From Pseudomonas citronellolis (GTDB taxonomy: Bacteria; Pseudomonadota; Gammaproteobacteria; Pseudomonadales; Pseudomonadaceae), in NCBI RefSeq assembly GCF_900112375.1, contig NZ_FOLS01000021.1, positions 1-64,000 on the forward strand: 64,000 bases of DNA, read 5' to 3'. A program made the translations under genes and the position numbers. The number at the start of each line of letters is the position of its first letter. Within the stretch, counting starts at the first letter, position 1. Shown in pieces: positions 7,771 through 16,573 of this stretch. The notes beneath the pieces are model-generated. The model made no database searches, was not told the DNA's origin, and worked only from the letters and a program-made list of their open reading frames with translations.

Positions 7771-8886
7771 ATGGATTCCAGCCAGGCTTTCGACATCGAG
7801 TTCCGCAACGTGGTCAAGCGCTACGGCAGCGTGCCGGCGGTCAACGGCCTGAACTTCAGGGTCCGCCGCGGCGCCTTCCACTCCTTCCTCGGCAGCTCCG
7901 GCTGCGGCAAGACCACCACCCTGCGCATGATCGCCGGCTTCGAGCAGCCCAGCGAAGGCGAGGTGCTGCTGGCCGGCCAGGCGGTGGCCGGGGTGCCGGC
8001 GCACCGGCGCCCGGTGAACATGGTGTTCCAGCACTACGCGCTGTTCCCGCACCTGAGCGTGGCCGAGAACATCGCCTACGGCCTGCGCTACCGCACCCCG
8101 CGCCCGGACCGCGCCGCGCAACGGCGCATGGCCGACGAGGCGCTGGAGATGGTGCGCCTGTCCGGCTTCGGCGCGCGCAAGCCCCACGAGCTGTCCGGCG
8201 GCCAGCAGCAGCGCGTGGCCCTGGCCCGCGCCCTGGTCAACAAGCCCACCGTGTTGCTGCTCGACGAACCGCTGGCCGCGCTGGACCGCAAGCTGCGCAA
8301 GGAAATGCAGTCCGAGCTGCTGCGCCTGCAACGCGAGGTCGGCATCACCTTCGTGCTGGTCACCCACGACCAGGAAGAGGCGCTGTCGATGAGCGACAGC
8401 ATCAGCATCATGAAGGACGGCCTGATCATCCAGACCGCCACCCCCGAAGCCCTCTACGAGACCCCGGCGAGCCGCTACGTGGCCGACTTCATCGGCGAAT
8501 CCAACCTGTTCGGCGGCACCGTGCGCCGCATCGACGGCGGCCGCGTGGTGCTCGCCACCGCCGCCGGCCTGGAGCTGAGCAGCCCGCAGACGCCCACCGG
8601 CCCGGCCCTGGCGGCGCAGAGCGAAGGCTGCATCGCGGTGCGCCCGGAGCTGGTCGGCATCGCCGCCGCCGGCGCCGAGCTGGCCCGCGAGGTGCGCCTG
8701 GGCGGCAGCGTGGAAGACCGCATCTACCTGGGCAACCTCACCGAATACCGGGTGCGCACCGAGGCCTTCGGCATCGTCTGCGTGCGCGTGCCGCGCCAGG
8801 GCGCCGAGGCTGGCGAAGCCTTCGAGCACGGCGCGCGGGTGCAGGTCGGCTGGAACCAGGCCAGCGGCCTGGCCATGGGCCTCTGA
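7771..8886 (+). CDS. Polyamine-type ABC importer, ATP-binding protein (PotA-like)
   Basis: A 371-residue ABC ATPase that would energise uptake through the two permeases downstream. Walker A GSSGCGKTT is at 41-49, the Q-loop lies in NMVFQHYALF, the signature LSGGQQQR at 141-148, Walker B LLLDEP at 162-167 and the switch His199 in VTHDQEE. The C-terminal ~130 residues form a TOBE-type regulatory domain, as in PotA, PotG and other CUT1/POPT ATPases. It is the first gene of the operon ATPase - binding protein - permease - permease - aldehyde dehydrogenase. Confidence 0.9.
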   Translation: MDSSQAFDIEFRNVVKRYGSVPAVNGLNFRVRRGAFHSFLGSSGCGKTTTLRMIAGFEQPSEGEVLLAGQAVAGVPAHRRPVNMVFQHYALFPHLSVAENIAYGLRYRTPRPDRAAQRRMADEALEMVRLSGFGARKPHELSGGQQQRVALARALVNKPTVLLLDEPLAALDRKLRKEMQSELLRLQREVGITFVLVTHDQEEALSMSDSISIMKDGLIIQTATPEALYETPASRYVADFIGESNLFGGTVRRIDGGRVVLATAAGLELSSPQTPTGPALAAQSEGCIAVRPELVGIAAAGAELAREVRLGGSVEDRIYLGNLTEYRVRTEAFGIVCVRVPRQGAEAGEAFEHGARVQVGWNQASGLAMGL

Positions 8887-8957
8887 GCAGTGCGGCCGCG
8901 CCCTGCGTGGCCTTCGAAGAACCAACCATAACGACAGCAGACAGGCGGGGAGTGACG

Positions 8958-10100
8958 ATGGACAAGAAGACTTTCATCAAAACCATGCGCAGCTGGGAAA
9001 ACGGCTCCATCACCCGCCGCGAGTTCCTCGGCCGCACCGGCCTGGGCCTGGCGGCGGCGGTGGTGGCGGCGAACACCCCGGGCCTGCTGCTGGGCAAGGC
9101 CTACGCCGGCGAGAGCGGCAACCTCGGCGACCGTGTGACCCTGGCCACCTGGCCGAACTACCACAGCCAGGAGAACTTCGACGCCTTCGCCAAGGCCACC
9201 GGCGCGCGGGTGCAGATGAACGTGTTCGGCTCCAACGAGGAGATGCTCGCCAAGCTGCAGGCCGGCGGCAGCGGCTGGGACGTCTTCGTGCCGACCAACT
9301 ACACCATCAGCACCTACGTGAAGCTGGGGCTGATCGAGCCGCTGGACCTCTCGCGCATCCCCAATTTCGACGCCCAGGCCTTCGAGCAGCGCTTCATGGC
9401 CCAGGGCACGGTGGACGGCAAGGTCTACGCGGTGCCGAAGAACTGGGGCACCACCGGCATCGTCTACGACGCCAGCCGGATCAAGGACAACCTCGATTCG
9501 TGGAAACAGTTCTGGGACCTGACGCTGACCAGCGCCTCGGGCCGCACCATCGTCCACGACTACCAGCTCACCGCCATCGGCAACGCCCTGAAGTACTACG
9601 GCTACAGCTTCAACTCGGTGGACGAGAAGGAGCTGGCCGAGGCCGAGAAGCTGCTGATCAAGGCCAAGCCGCACCTGTTCGCCATCAACTCCGACATCCA
9701 GCCCTCGCTGCGCAACGGCGATGCCTGGATGGCCATGGCCTGGACCGGCGACGCCTCGCAGCTGCACCGCGACAACCCGGACATGACCTTCGTGCTGGGC
9801 AAGGAAGGCGGCGAGATCTGGAGCGACTTCTTCGCCATCCCCAAGGGCGCCGAGCACCGCGACGCCGCCTACGCCTTCATCAACTACCTGCTCGACCCGC
9901 AGCACAACAAGCTGGAGGTCCTGGCCCACGGCTACCCCAGCGGCGACAAGCGGGTGGATGCGCTGCTGCCCAAGGAGATGCTCGACGACCCGATCATGTA
10001 CCCGGCGGCCGAGCGCCTCTCGCCCCTGGAGTTCGGCGCCGCGGCGACCCTCACCAGCCCGGCGCGGGCCGAGCTGATGGCGCGCTTCAAGGCCGCCTGA
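8958..10100 (+). CDS. ABC importer periplasmic binding protein, PotD-like, Tat-exported
   Basis: A 380-residue substrate-binding protein. Its N-terminus is a twin-arginine signal, with TRREFLG at 19-25, a hydrophobic stretch, and probable cleavage after AYA at residue 50. The mature part has the PotD-type pattern (VTLATWPNYHSQENFDAF, PKNWGTTGIVYD, GDASQLHRDNPDM, YAFINYLLDP). Spermidine, putrescine or a related amine is likely but not proved. The start is the ATG at 8958 after GGGGAGTGACG. It lies 71 bp after the ATPase, and a REP palindrome follows the stop. Confidence 0.9.
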   Translation: MDKKTFIKTMRSWENGSITRREFLGRTGLGLAAAVVAANTPGLLLGKAYAGESGNLGDRVTLATWPNYHSQENFDAFAKATGARVQMNVFGSNEEMLAKLQAGGSGWDVFVPTNYTISTYVKLGLIEPLDLSRIPNFDAQAFEQRFMAQGTVDGKVYAVPKNWGTTGIVYDASRIKDNLDSWKQFWDLTLTSASGRTIVHDYQLTAIGNALKYYGYSFNSVDEKELAEAEKLLIKAKPHLFAINSDIQPSLRNGDAWMAMAWTGDASQLHRDNPDMTFVLGKEGGEIWSDFFAIPKGAEHRDAAYAFINYLLDPQHNKLEVLAHGYPSGDKRVDALLPKEMLDDPIMYPAAERLSPLEFGAAATLTSPARAELMARFKAA

Positions 10101-10112
10101 GGACGGCCCTTC

Positions 10113-10177
10113 GTAGGAGCGAGCTTGCTCGCGAACCGCTTCGGCATGGCGATGTTCGCGAGCAAGCTCGCTCCTGC
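10113..10177. repeat. Intercistronic REP palindrome in the ABC operon
   Basis: A GTAGGAGCGAGCTTGCTCGC unit faces its inverted copy across about 17 bases, giving a stem of some 24 bp with one or two mismatches (…CTCCTGC at the far end). It lies between the binding-protein stop and the first permease, and would form a strong hairpin in the operon mRNA. Confidence 0.85.
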
Positions 10178-10217
10178 AGGGGAGGGCCCATGCAACTCAA
10201 TGCGTAGGGAATCGAAC

Positions 10218-11126
10218 ATGAACATCGCTGTCAGCGCCCCCCTGCAGGCCGCTGCGACGCCGGCGGCCGCTCCGGCGAGGAGCCTCGGCCGCCGCGTCAC
10301 GCTGCTCCTGCTGCTGCCTTCCACCCTGTGGTTCCTGCTGCTGCTGTTGATGCCGCTGGTGATCATCCTGGTCTTCAGCTTCGGCGAGCGCAGCGCGGTG
10401 GGCGGCTACGGCGGCGGGCTGACGCTGGACAACTACCTCAACCTCGGCTCGCGCGCCCAGGCCTTCTGGAACACCCTGACCCTGGCCCCGCTGGGCACCC
10501 TGGCCTGCCTGCTGGCGGCCTACCCGCTGGCGTACTTCCTGGCGGTGAAGGTGCGGCGCAACAAGTCGCTGCTGCTGACCCTGGTGATAGTGCCGTTCTG
10601 GACCAGCTTCCTGATCCGCACCTACGCCTGGATCTTCATCCTCAGCGGCCGCGGCATCCCGGCGCTGCTGGAGAGCCTGGGGATCGCCGACGTGCGCCTG
10701 ATCAACACGCCCTGGGCGGTGCTGATCGGCATCGTCTACGGCTACCTGCCGCTGATGGTGTTCCCCATCTACGTGAGCCTGGAGAAGCTCGACAAGCGCC
10801 TGCTGGAAGCCTCCGGCGACCTCGGCGCCAGCGCCTTCGAGACCTTCCGCCGGGTCACCCTGCCGCTGTCGGCGCCGGGCGTCATCACCGGGGTGATGCT
10901 GGTGTTCATCCTGCTCATGGGCGAGTTCCTGATCCCCGCCATCCTCGGCGGCGGCAAGGTGTTCTTCGTCGGCAACGCCCTGGTCGACCTGTTCCTGCAA
11001 TCGCGCAACTGGCCGTTCGGCAGCGCGGTGGCCATGACCCTGGTGGCGATGATGCTGGCGATCATCGGCCTGTACCTGAAACTCGCGGCGCGCTATGGCG
11101 GCCCGCGCAACGACGGGGTGCTCTGA
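10218..11126 (+). CDS. ABC importer permease, PotB-like
   Basis: A 302-residue inner-membrane permease with about six transmembrane segments, the first at about residues 32-56. The cytoplasmic EAA loop is visible as EASGDLGASAFETFRRVTLP near residue 195. The start ATG at 10218 follows a weak GGGAATC ribosome site. The upstream in-frame extension to 10125 is translated REP sequence and was discarded. It pairs with the next permease as a heterodimer. Confidence 0.9.
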   Translation: MNIAVSAPLQAAATPAAAPARSLGRRVTLLLLLPSTLWFLLLLLMPLVIILVFSFGERSAVGGYGGGLTLDNYLNLGSRAQAFWNTLTLAPLGTLACLLAAYPLAYFLAVKVRRNKSLLLTLVIVPFWTSFLIRTYAWIFILSGRGIPALLESLGIADVRLINTPWAVLIGIVYGYLPLMVFPIYVSLEKLDKRLLEASGDLGASAFETFRRVTLPLSAPGVITGVMLVFILLMGEFLIPAILGGGKVFFVGNALVDLFLQSRNWPFGSAVAMTLVAMMLAIIGLYLKLAARYGGPRNDGVL

Positions 11127-11127
11127 C

Positions 11128-11946
11128 ATGTGGCTGCGCGGCTATTCGACCTCGCTGTACCTGTTCCTCTACGCGCCCATCGCGCTGATCATGCTCTTCG
11201 CCTTCAACGCCGGGCGCAGCGCCCTGAGCTTCCAGTGCTGCTCGGTGCAGTGGTTCGGCCGCGCCTTCGGCAACCCCTTCATCATGGAGGCCCTGGGCAA
11301 CAGCGCGCTGATCGCCTTGTGCTCGGCACTGATCGCCACCTTCTTCGGCACCCTGGCGGTGTTCGGCCTGCAGCGCGTGGGCAAGCGCGTGCGCCTGCTG
11401 TTCGACGCGCTGACCTACTGCGCGATCATCGTCCCGGGGATCGTCATCGGCATCGCCACGCTGATCGCCTTCATCACCCTGTTCGACGTGCTCAACCCGC
11501 TGCTGCTGGCGCTGGACATGGGCCTGCTGAAGCTGCGCATGGGCTTCCCCACCGTGGTGGCGGCGCACTCGCTGTTCACCATGGCGCTGGTGATGGTCAT
11601 CGTGCGCACCCGCGTCGAGGCCATGGACAAGGCCCTGCTGGAAGCCTCCGCCGACCTCTACGCGCCGCCGCTGGAGACCTTCCGCCGGGTGACCCTGCCG
11701 CAGATCGCCCCGGCCATCCTCGCCGGCTTCCTGCTGGCGTTCACCTTCAGCTTCGACGATTTCATCATCGCCTTCTTCGTCGCCGGCTCCGAGACCACGC
11801 TGCCGATCTACATCTTCTCCTCGATCCGCCGCGGCATCACCCCGGAGATCAACGCCATTTCCACGGTGATCATCTGCGCCTCGCTGGCGTTGCTGTTCAC
11901 CTCCCGCTACCTGCAGAACCGCCGCGCCGGCGTACAGGCCGCCTGA
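11128..11946 (+). CDS. ABC importer permease, PotC-like
   Basis: A 272-residue permease with about six transmembrane helices and an EAA loop (EASADLYAPPLETFRRVTLP) near residue 170. It begins one base after the stop of the first permease, so the two are probably translationally coupled. The TFSFDDFIIAFF segment after the EAA loop is typical of the PotC/PotI group. Confidence 0.9.
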   Translation: MWLRGYSTSLYLFLYAPIALIMLFAFNAGRSALSFQCCSVQWFGRAFGNPFIMEALGNSALIALCSALIATFFGTLAVFGLQRVGKRVRLLFDALTYCAIIVPGIVIGIATLIAFITLFDVLNPLLLALDMGLLKLRMGFPTVVAAHSLFTMALVMVIVRTRVEAMDKALLEASADLYAPPLETFRRVTLPQIAPAILAGFLLAFTFSFDDFIIAFFVAGSETTLPIYIFSSIRRGITPEINAISTVIICASLALLFTSRYLQNRRAGVQAA

Positions 11947-11970
11947 GGGCCGCATTCAAGGAGACGAGCG

Positions 11971-13440
11971 ATGCGTGACCAGCTGTACATCAATGGGCAA
12001 TGGGTGAGCCCGGACCTGGGCGGCACCTTCACCAGCTTCGACCCGGCCAGCGGCCGGCCGCTGCGCGACGTGCCGGCGGCCACCGAGGAAGACGTCGACC
12101 ACGCCGTGCGCGCGGCGCGCCAGGCGTTCAACCGCGGCTGGGGGCAGAGCCGCGGCAGCGAGCGCGCCGAGTGGCTGGAGGCCCTGGCCAACGAACTGGA
12201 GCGCAACCAGGCCGCCCTGGCCGAACTGGAAGTGCGCGACAACGGCAAGCCGCTGCCCGAGGCGCAATGGGACGTGGCCGACGCCATCGGCTGCTTCCGC
12301 TACTACGCCGAACTGGCGCGCGAGCTGGACGGCCGCCAGGACCAGGCGCTGGCGCTGCCCGACGAGCGCTTCCGCTGCCGCATCCGCCACGAGCCGGTGG
12401 GTGTGGCCGGGCAGATCATCCCCTGGAACTACCCGCTGCTGATGGCCGCCTGGAAGGTCGCCCCGGCCCTGGCCGCCGGCGCCACCTGCGTGCTCAAACC
12501 GTCCGAGCTGACGCCGCTGAGCGCCCTGGAACTGGCCGCCGCGGCCGACGCCATCGGCCTGCCCGCCGGCGTGCTCAACGTGCTGCCGGGCCTGGGGGCC
12601 GACGCCGGCGGGCCGCTGGCCCAGCACCCGGGCGTGGACAAGCTGGCCTTCACCGGCAGCGTGCCGACCGGGGCGAAGATCATGTCGGCGGCAGCCCAGG
12701 ACATCAAGAACGTCAGCCTGGAGCTAGGCGGCAAGTCGGCCTTCATCGTCTTCGACGACAGCGACGTGGAAGCGGCGGTGGAGTGGATCCTGTTCGGCAT
12801 CTTCTGGAACCAGGGCCAGGTGTGCAGCGCCACTTCGCGCCTGCTGGTGCAGGAGGGCATCGCCCCGCGCCTGCTGGAACGCCTGGTGGAAGCCACCCGC
12901 GCCATCGCCATCGGCAACGGCCTGCAGCCGGGCGTGCTGCTCGGCCCGCTGGTCAGCCAGGGGCAGTACGACAAGGTGCTCGGCTTCATCGAACAGGGCA
13001 AGGCCAGCGGCGCCCGCCTGCTCACCGGCGGCCGGCGCCCGGCGGGGCTGGAAGAGGGCTGGTTCGTCGAGCCGGCCATCTTCGACGAGCCGGCGGAGAA
13101 CGCCATCGTCTGGCGCGAGGAAATCTTCGGCCCGGTGCTCTGCGTGAAGCGCTTCAAGACCGAAGCCGAGGCCCTGCGCCTGGCCAACGACAGCCGCTTC
13201 GGCCTGGCGGGCGCGGTGATGTCTGGCGATCCGCAACGTGCTGCAAGGGTGGCCGATGGGTTGCGGGCGGGGATCGTGTGGGTCAACTGTTCGCAACCGA
13301 CCTTCACCCAGGCGCCTTGGGGGGGCATGAAGCAGAGTGGGATCGGGCGGGAGTTGGGGGTGTGGGGGTTGGAGAATTATCTGGAGGTGAAGCAGGTGAC
13401 GGAGTATGTGTCCGACCAGCCTTGGGGGTGGTACCTGTAG
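11971..13440 (+). CDS. Aldehyde dehydrogenase (BetB/aminoaldehyde type)
   Basis: A 489-residue NAD(P)-dependent aldehyde dehydrogenase. Catalytic Cys285 (in NQGQVCSAT) and Glu251 (in LELGGKSA) are present, with the IIPWNYPLLM cofactor-binding stretch near 150 and FTGS near 228. It resembles betaine- or aminobutyraldehyde dehydrogenases, which suits an amine importer operon: the imported amine would be oxidised to an aminoaldehyde elsewhere and finished here. Two oddities: from about base 13216 codon choice shifts to GGG and TTG, and the TAG stop is the first TAG of a REP unit that abuts the gene. Confidence 0.88.
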   Translation: MRDQLYINGQWVSPDLGGTFTSFDPASGRPLRDVPAATEEDVDHAVRAARQAFNRGWGQSRGSERAEWLEALANELERNQAALAELEVRDNGKPLPEAQWDVADAIGCFRYYAELARELDGRQDQALALPDERFRCRIRHEPVGVAGQIIPWNYPLLMAAWKVAPALAAGATCVLKPSELTPLSALELAAAADAIGLPAGVLNVLPGLGADAGGPLAQHPGVDKLAFTGSVPTGAKIMSAAAQDIKNVSLELGGKSAFIVFDDSDVEAAVEWILFGIFWNQGQVCSATSRLLVQEGIAPRLLERLVEATRAIAIGNGLQPGVLLGPLVSQGQYDKVLGFIEQGKASGARLLTGGRRPAGLEEGWFVEPAIFDEPAENAIVWREEIFGPVLCVKRFKTEAEALRLANDSRFGLAGAVMSGDPQRAARVADGLRAGIVWVNCSQPTFTQAPWGGMKQSGIGRELGVWGLENYLEVKQVTEYVSDQPWGWYL

Positions 13441-13731
13441 GAGCGAGCTTGCTCGCGAACGGCGTTGGTTCGGTGTGCATCCTCAAGAGCACCCTCTCCC
13501 CAGCCCTCGGCTGCGCGCCCCGCCCTGAAGGGAGAGGGGGCTTGTCCGTGCTGAGAGAAGAATTGGCACAAGCCGGAAATCACCGAAGCCGCCGGCTAAC
13601 GCCATAACATCAAGCCCTGCCCAACGGTCCCCTCTCCCTTCAGGGAGAGGGTTAGGGAGAGGGAGCGGAGTCAGGCCAAGGCAGCGGAATCGCCGGAAAG
13701 CTCTGTTCGCGAGCAAGCTCGCTCCTACGAA
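13437..13731. repeat. REP units flanking a CCCTCTCCC-type palindrome
   Basis: A GTAGGAGCGAGC unit at 13437-13460 overlaps the stop codon of the aldehyde dehydrogenase. A second, inverted unit lies at 13708-13731. Between them are two copies of a CCCCTCTCCCTTCAGGGAGAGG-like palindrome family (about 13491-13532 and 13629-13665), also seen at 21880-21918 and degenerately near 45130. The 305-bp interval 13441-13746 contains no gene. Confidence 0.8.
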
Positions 13732-13746
13732 AAGCCGTGCCCCTGC

Positions 13747-14118
13747 TCAATCAAGATTGTGGCCGATACGCCACAATACCCCGCTCGGGTCATGCAGCGT
13801 GAAATCCCGCATCCGCCAAGCCCGATCCTCCGGCTCCCCCAACTGCACGCCATAACGCCCCGCGATATCGATCTCCCGCAGACGCTGCCACCAGGCGTCG
13901 GCGTCTTCCACCAGCAGGTGCAGCATCAGGTTCTCGGCGAATTCCTTCACGTAGTAGTTCTGCAACAGGAAGGCGCAGTGGTCGCCGTGGTGGAAGTAGC
14001 TCAGCTCCTCCGAGCTCCACGGGTTGGCGAAGCCCAGGTCGCGGTAGAAGGCCTGGGACTGGGCGTAGTCGCGGGCCGGGACGAAGACTTTCAGTTCGAT
14101 GCTGTTCAGCTTGCTCAT
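13747..14118 (-). CDS. VOC-family protein
   Basis: A 123-residue glyoxalase/bleomycin-resistance-fold protein starting MSKLNSIELKVFVPARDYAQ, with HGDHCAFLLQNYYVKEF in the middle and a C-terminal strand DPSGVLWRIGHNL. The late metal-ligand Glu of glyoxalases is not evident (VLWRIG), so it may bind a ligand without catalysis. The start at 14118 has AAGGAAG upstream; the longer in-frame start at 14139 does not. Function unknown. Confidence 0.78.
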   Translation of the reverse strand: MSKLNSIELKVFVPARDYAQSQAFYRDLGFANPWSSEELSYFHHGDHCAFLLQNYYVKEFAENLMLHLLVEDADAWWQRLREIDIAGRYGVQLGEPEDRAWRMRDFTLHDPSGVLWRIGHNLD

Positions 14119-14198
14119 GGCGCTTCCTTGTCGTGGCACTGGCCGGCACGGTGGGCCGCCGCCTCTGCCGGGCGGCTGGCGCGCAGTCTAGCGCAGGC

Positions 14199-14804
14199 TC
14201 AGAGGGCGCGCTGCATGTAGCGGTGGCTGGCCACGCCCGGCAGGTTGGAGTGGCGCTCGGCCTGCACCACGAAGCCCAGGCGCTCGTACAGCGCCTGGGC
14301 GCGCGGGTTGGCCACCGACACGTCGAGGGCGGCCATGGGCAGGCCGGCGCGGCGGCCGCGTTCGAGGAAGTGGGCGATCAGTTGGCTGCCCAGGCCTTCG
14401 CCACGCAGTTCCGGCGCCACGCCGAGATGGGCGAGGTACAGCGTCCGCTTCGGTGGCGGGCAGATGATCCGCTCCAGCTGCAGGCCACGGCGGATCACCG
14501 CCGCCGCGCCCAGGCCGAAGAAGCCGAGTACCTGCCGGCTGGCGGCGAGCAGGTAGCCGAGGTTGGCCTCGCCGCCGAACACGGTGCCCACCGCCACCAC
14601 CCACCCGTCCAGTTCGCCCACCGTGTGCTGGCGCCAGCCGAACTGGCCGCCGCCCTGGACGAAGGCGTGGCGCAGGAAGTCCTGGGCGCTGTTGCGGCCG
14701 GGGCGGGCGAAGGCGTAGTCGAAGGCGTCGGGACCGGAGCTGTAGATCAGCGGGACGGCGGCGTCGACGTCCTCGGGGCGGGCCGGGCGGAAGCTCAGGG
14801 GCAT
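14199..14804 (-). CDS. GNAT-family N-acetyltransferase
   Basis: A 201-residue GNAT protein. The acetyl-CoA loop is ELRGEGLGSQLIAHF near residue 130, followed by ALDVSVANPRAQALYERLGF. Between residues 75 and 115 is a longer insert with CPPPKRTLYLAHLGV leading into the core strand. The start is taken at 14804 (MPLSFRPA) rather than 14834. The substrate is not predictable. Confidence 0.82.
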   Translation of the reverse strand: MPLSFRPARPEDVDAAVPLIYSSGPDAFDYAFARPGRNSAQDFLRHAFVQGGGQFGWRQHTVGELDGWVVAVGTVFGGEANLGYLLAASRQVLGFFGLGAAAVIRRGLQLERIICPPPKRTLYLAHLGVAPELRGEGLGSQLIAHFLERGRRAGLPMAALDVSVANPRAQALYERLGFVVQAERHSNLPGVASHRYMQRAL

Positions 14805-14841
14805 GGCGCGGACTCTGCTGGGGAGAATCCGCAATCTAGCA

Positions 14842-16083
14842 CTATGGTTCCAGTTTCAGCCAGCGCAAGGCGCCCAGGCCGGCGGCGCGGCCGCTGGCGA
14901 AGCTGGCGGTGAGCAGGTAGCCGCCGGTTGGCGCTTCCCAGTCGAGCATCTCGCCGGCGCAGAACACGCCGGGCAGGGCGCTGAGCATCAGCTGCTTATC
15001 CACAGCCTCGAAGGTGACGCCGCCGGCGCTGCTGATGGCTTCGTCCAGCGGGCGCGGGCGCACCACCGTCAGCGGCAGGGCCTTGATCAGCGCGGCCAGG
15101 CGCTGCGGCTCGGCGTAGTCGGCGGCTGTGGACAACTCGCGCAGCAGGCCGGCGCGCACACCGTCCAGGCCCAGGCGGCCGCGCAGGTGGTTGGCCATGG
15201 ACTTGGAGCCGCGCGGCTGGGCCAGGGCTTTCGCCACCTGCTCGATGCTGCGGCCCGGCAGCAGGTCGAGCAACACGCTGGCCGAGCCGTCGCGGGCGAT
15301 GCGCTCGCGGATGCCGGCGGACAGCGCATAGACCAGGCTGCCCTCGATGCCGCCGGCGGTGACCACGAACTCGCCCTGGCGCGGCGCCTCGCCCTCCAGG
15401 CTCATGGCCACCGGCTTGACCGGCGCGCCGGCGAACTTGTCGCGGAAGAACTCGCTCCAGCCCGCCACCTCGAAGCCGCAGTTCGACGGCCGCAGGGGCG
15501 CGACTGCCACGCCGCGCACCTGCAGCGTCGGCACCCAGGCGCCGTCGGAGCCCAGGCGTTGCCAACTGCCGCCGCCCAGGGCCAGCACGGTCACGTCGGC
15601 CTGCAAGGCCTGGCGCCCTTCGGGGCAGTCGATCAGCAGGCGGCCTTGTTCGTCCCAGCCCTGCCAGCGGCTGCGGGTGTGGATAACCACGCCGCTGTCG
15701 CGCAGGCGCTTGAGCCAGGCACGCAACAGGGGCGCAGCCTTCATGTCGGTGGGGAAGACGCGGCCGGACGTGCCGACGAAGGTATTTATCCCCAGGCCAT
15801 GGATCCACTCGCGCAGGGCCTGGCTGTCGAAATCCGCGAGCAGTTCGCCGATCTCCCCGCGGCGCTCGCCGTAGCGGCCGACGAAGGCCGCCTGATCCTC
15901 GGAGTGGGTGATGTTCATGCCACCCACGCCGGCCAGCAGGAACTTGCGCCCCACCGAGGGCATGGCGTCGTACAGCGCCACGCGCACGCCGGCGCCGGCC
16001 AGCACTTCGGCGGCCATCAGGCCGGCGGGGCCGCCGCCGATGACGATGGCGCTGGGGGAGGGCAGGGAGCTGTGCTCGGTCAT
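14842..16083 (-). CDS. HI0933/BaiN-like flavoprotein (NAD(P)/FAD-dependent oxidoreductase)
   Basis: A 413-residue flavoprotein from the ATG at 16083, with a further in-frame ATG at 16116. The N-terminal FAD-binding loop is VIGGGPAGLMAAE, followed by VGRKFLLAGVGGMNITHS, which is diagnostic for the HI0933/YhiN family. PTDMKAAPLLRAWLKRL and a C-terminal CAGEMLDWEAPTGGYLL (second FAD contact) support the call; this subgroup is the TIGR03862-type variant. The physiological substrate is unknown. Confidence 0.85.
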   Translation of the reverse strand: MTEHSSLPSPSAIVIGGGPAGLMAAEVLAGAGVRVALYDAMPSVGRKFLLAGVGGMNITHSEDQAAFVGRYGERRGEIGELLADFDSQALREWIHGLGINTFVGTSGRVFPTDMKAAPLLRAWLKRLRDSGVVIHTRSRWQGWDEQGRLLIDCPEGRQALQADVTVLALGGGSWQRLGSDGAWVPTLQVRGVAVAPLRPSNCGFEVAGWSEFFRDKFAGAPVKPVAMSLEGEAPRQGEFVVTAGGIEGSLVYALSAGIRERIARDGSASVLLDLLPGRSIEQVAKALAQPRGSKSMANHLRGRLGLDGVRAGLLRELSTAADYAEPQRLAALIKALPLTVVRPRPLDEAISSAGGVTFEAVDKQLMLSALPGVFCAGEMLDWEAPTGGYLLTASFASGRAAGLGALRWLKLEP

Positions 16084-16210
16084 GGGCTGGGCATGGTCGG
16101 TGGAAAGGGCGCGCATTCTAGCCTAGCCGCTGGCGGCCGGGGCTGGTCAATTCGCCGGCGGCCGCGTGTGGGCCCCGGCGCGTGGGCAAGTCACAGGTTT
16201 GTACCCAGGA

Positions 16211-16572
16211 TATCCACAGGCGGCTCCACAGCTTTCGGGGACAAATCAGCGTGCCCGGCCGACTGTAGGAGCGAGCTTGCTCGCGAACCCCAACCCCGCC
16301 GCGGCACCGTTCGCGAGCAAGCTCGCTCCTACGAAAAGCGCGTTGGTCATGTTTTGTTCATCGGGCTGGAGGGCCCGTGAATACTGGGCTGCAGCGAATG
16401 CCCCGCAGTTTTTCCACAGGAGGTTCCACAGCATCCGTGGAAAAGTCGCACCTTTTCCTTCGAACGCTGTCTGGTCATCTTTCGTACATCCGGCTGCGGC
16501 CCAGGCCCGGCGTGGGCCAGGGCAGACTCCCCGCAGCTTTTCCACAGGTTGCTCCACAGTTGCCGTGGACAA
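16211..16572. repeat. Three imperfect copies of a CCACAGG-containing repeat, with an embedded REP pair
   Basis: Hairpin-forming cores lie at 16211-16244, 16409-16445 and 16537-16572. They share the pattern TTTTCCACAGG-nn-G-n-TCCACAG-nnn-CCGTGGAnAA. Copies 2 and 3 also share upstream sequence (GGTCAT-TTTnGTnCATC-GGCTG and CCCCGCAG), so the unit is about 110 bp. In copy 2, TTTTCCAC pairs with GTGGAAAA. Between copies 1 and 2 sits an inverted REP pair (16265-16332). The TTTCCACA core is close to a DnaA box. The interval 16084-16573 has no gene. Confidence 0.7.
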
Positions 16573-16573
16573 C

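Noticed and set aside
10125..10217. N-terminal extension of the first permease from an upstream start
   Set aside because: The added residues are translated REP sequence; the ATG at 10218 gives a normal permease N-terminus.
16246..16572. A 108-codon minus-strand ORF with internal similarity
   Set aside because: The similarity comes from the DNA repeat itself and the REP pair; no ribosome site and no protein family.
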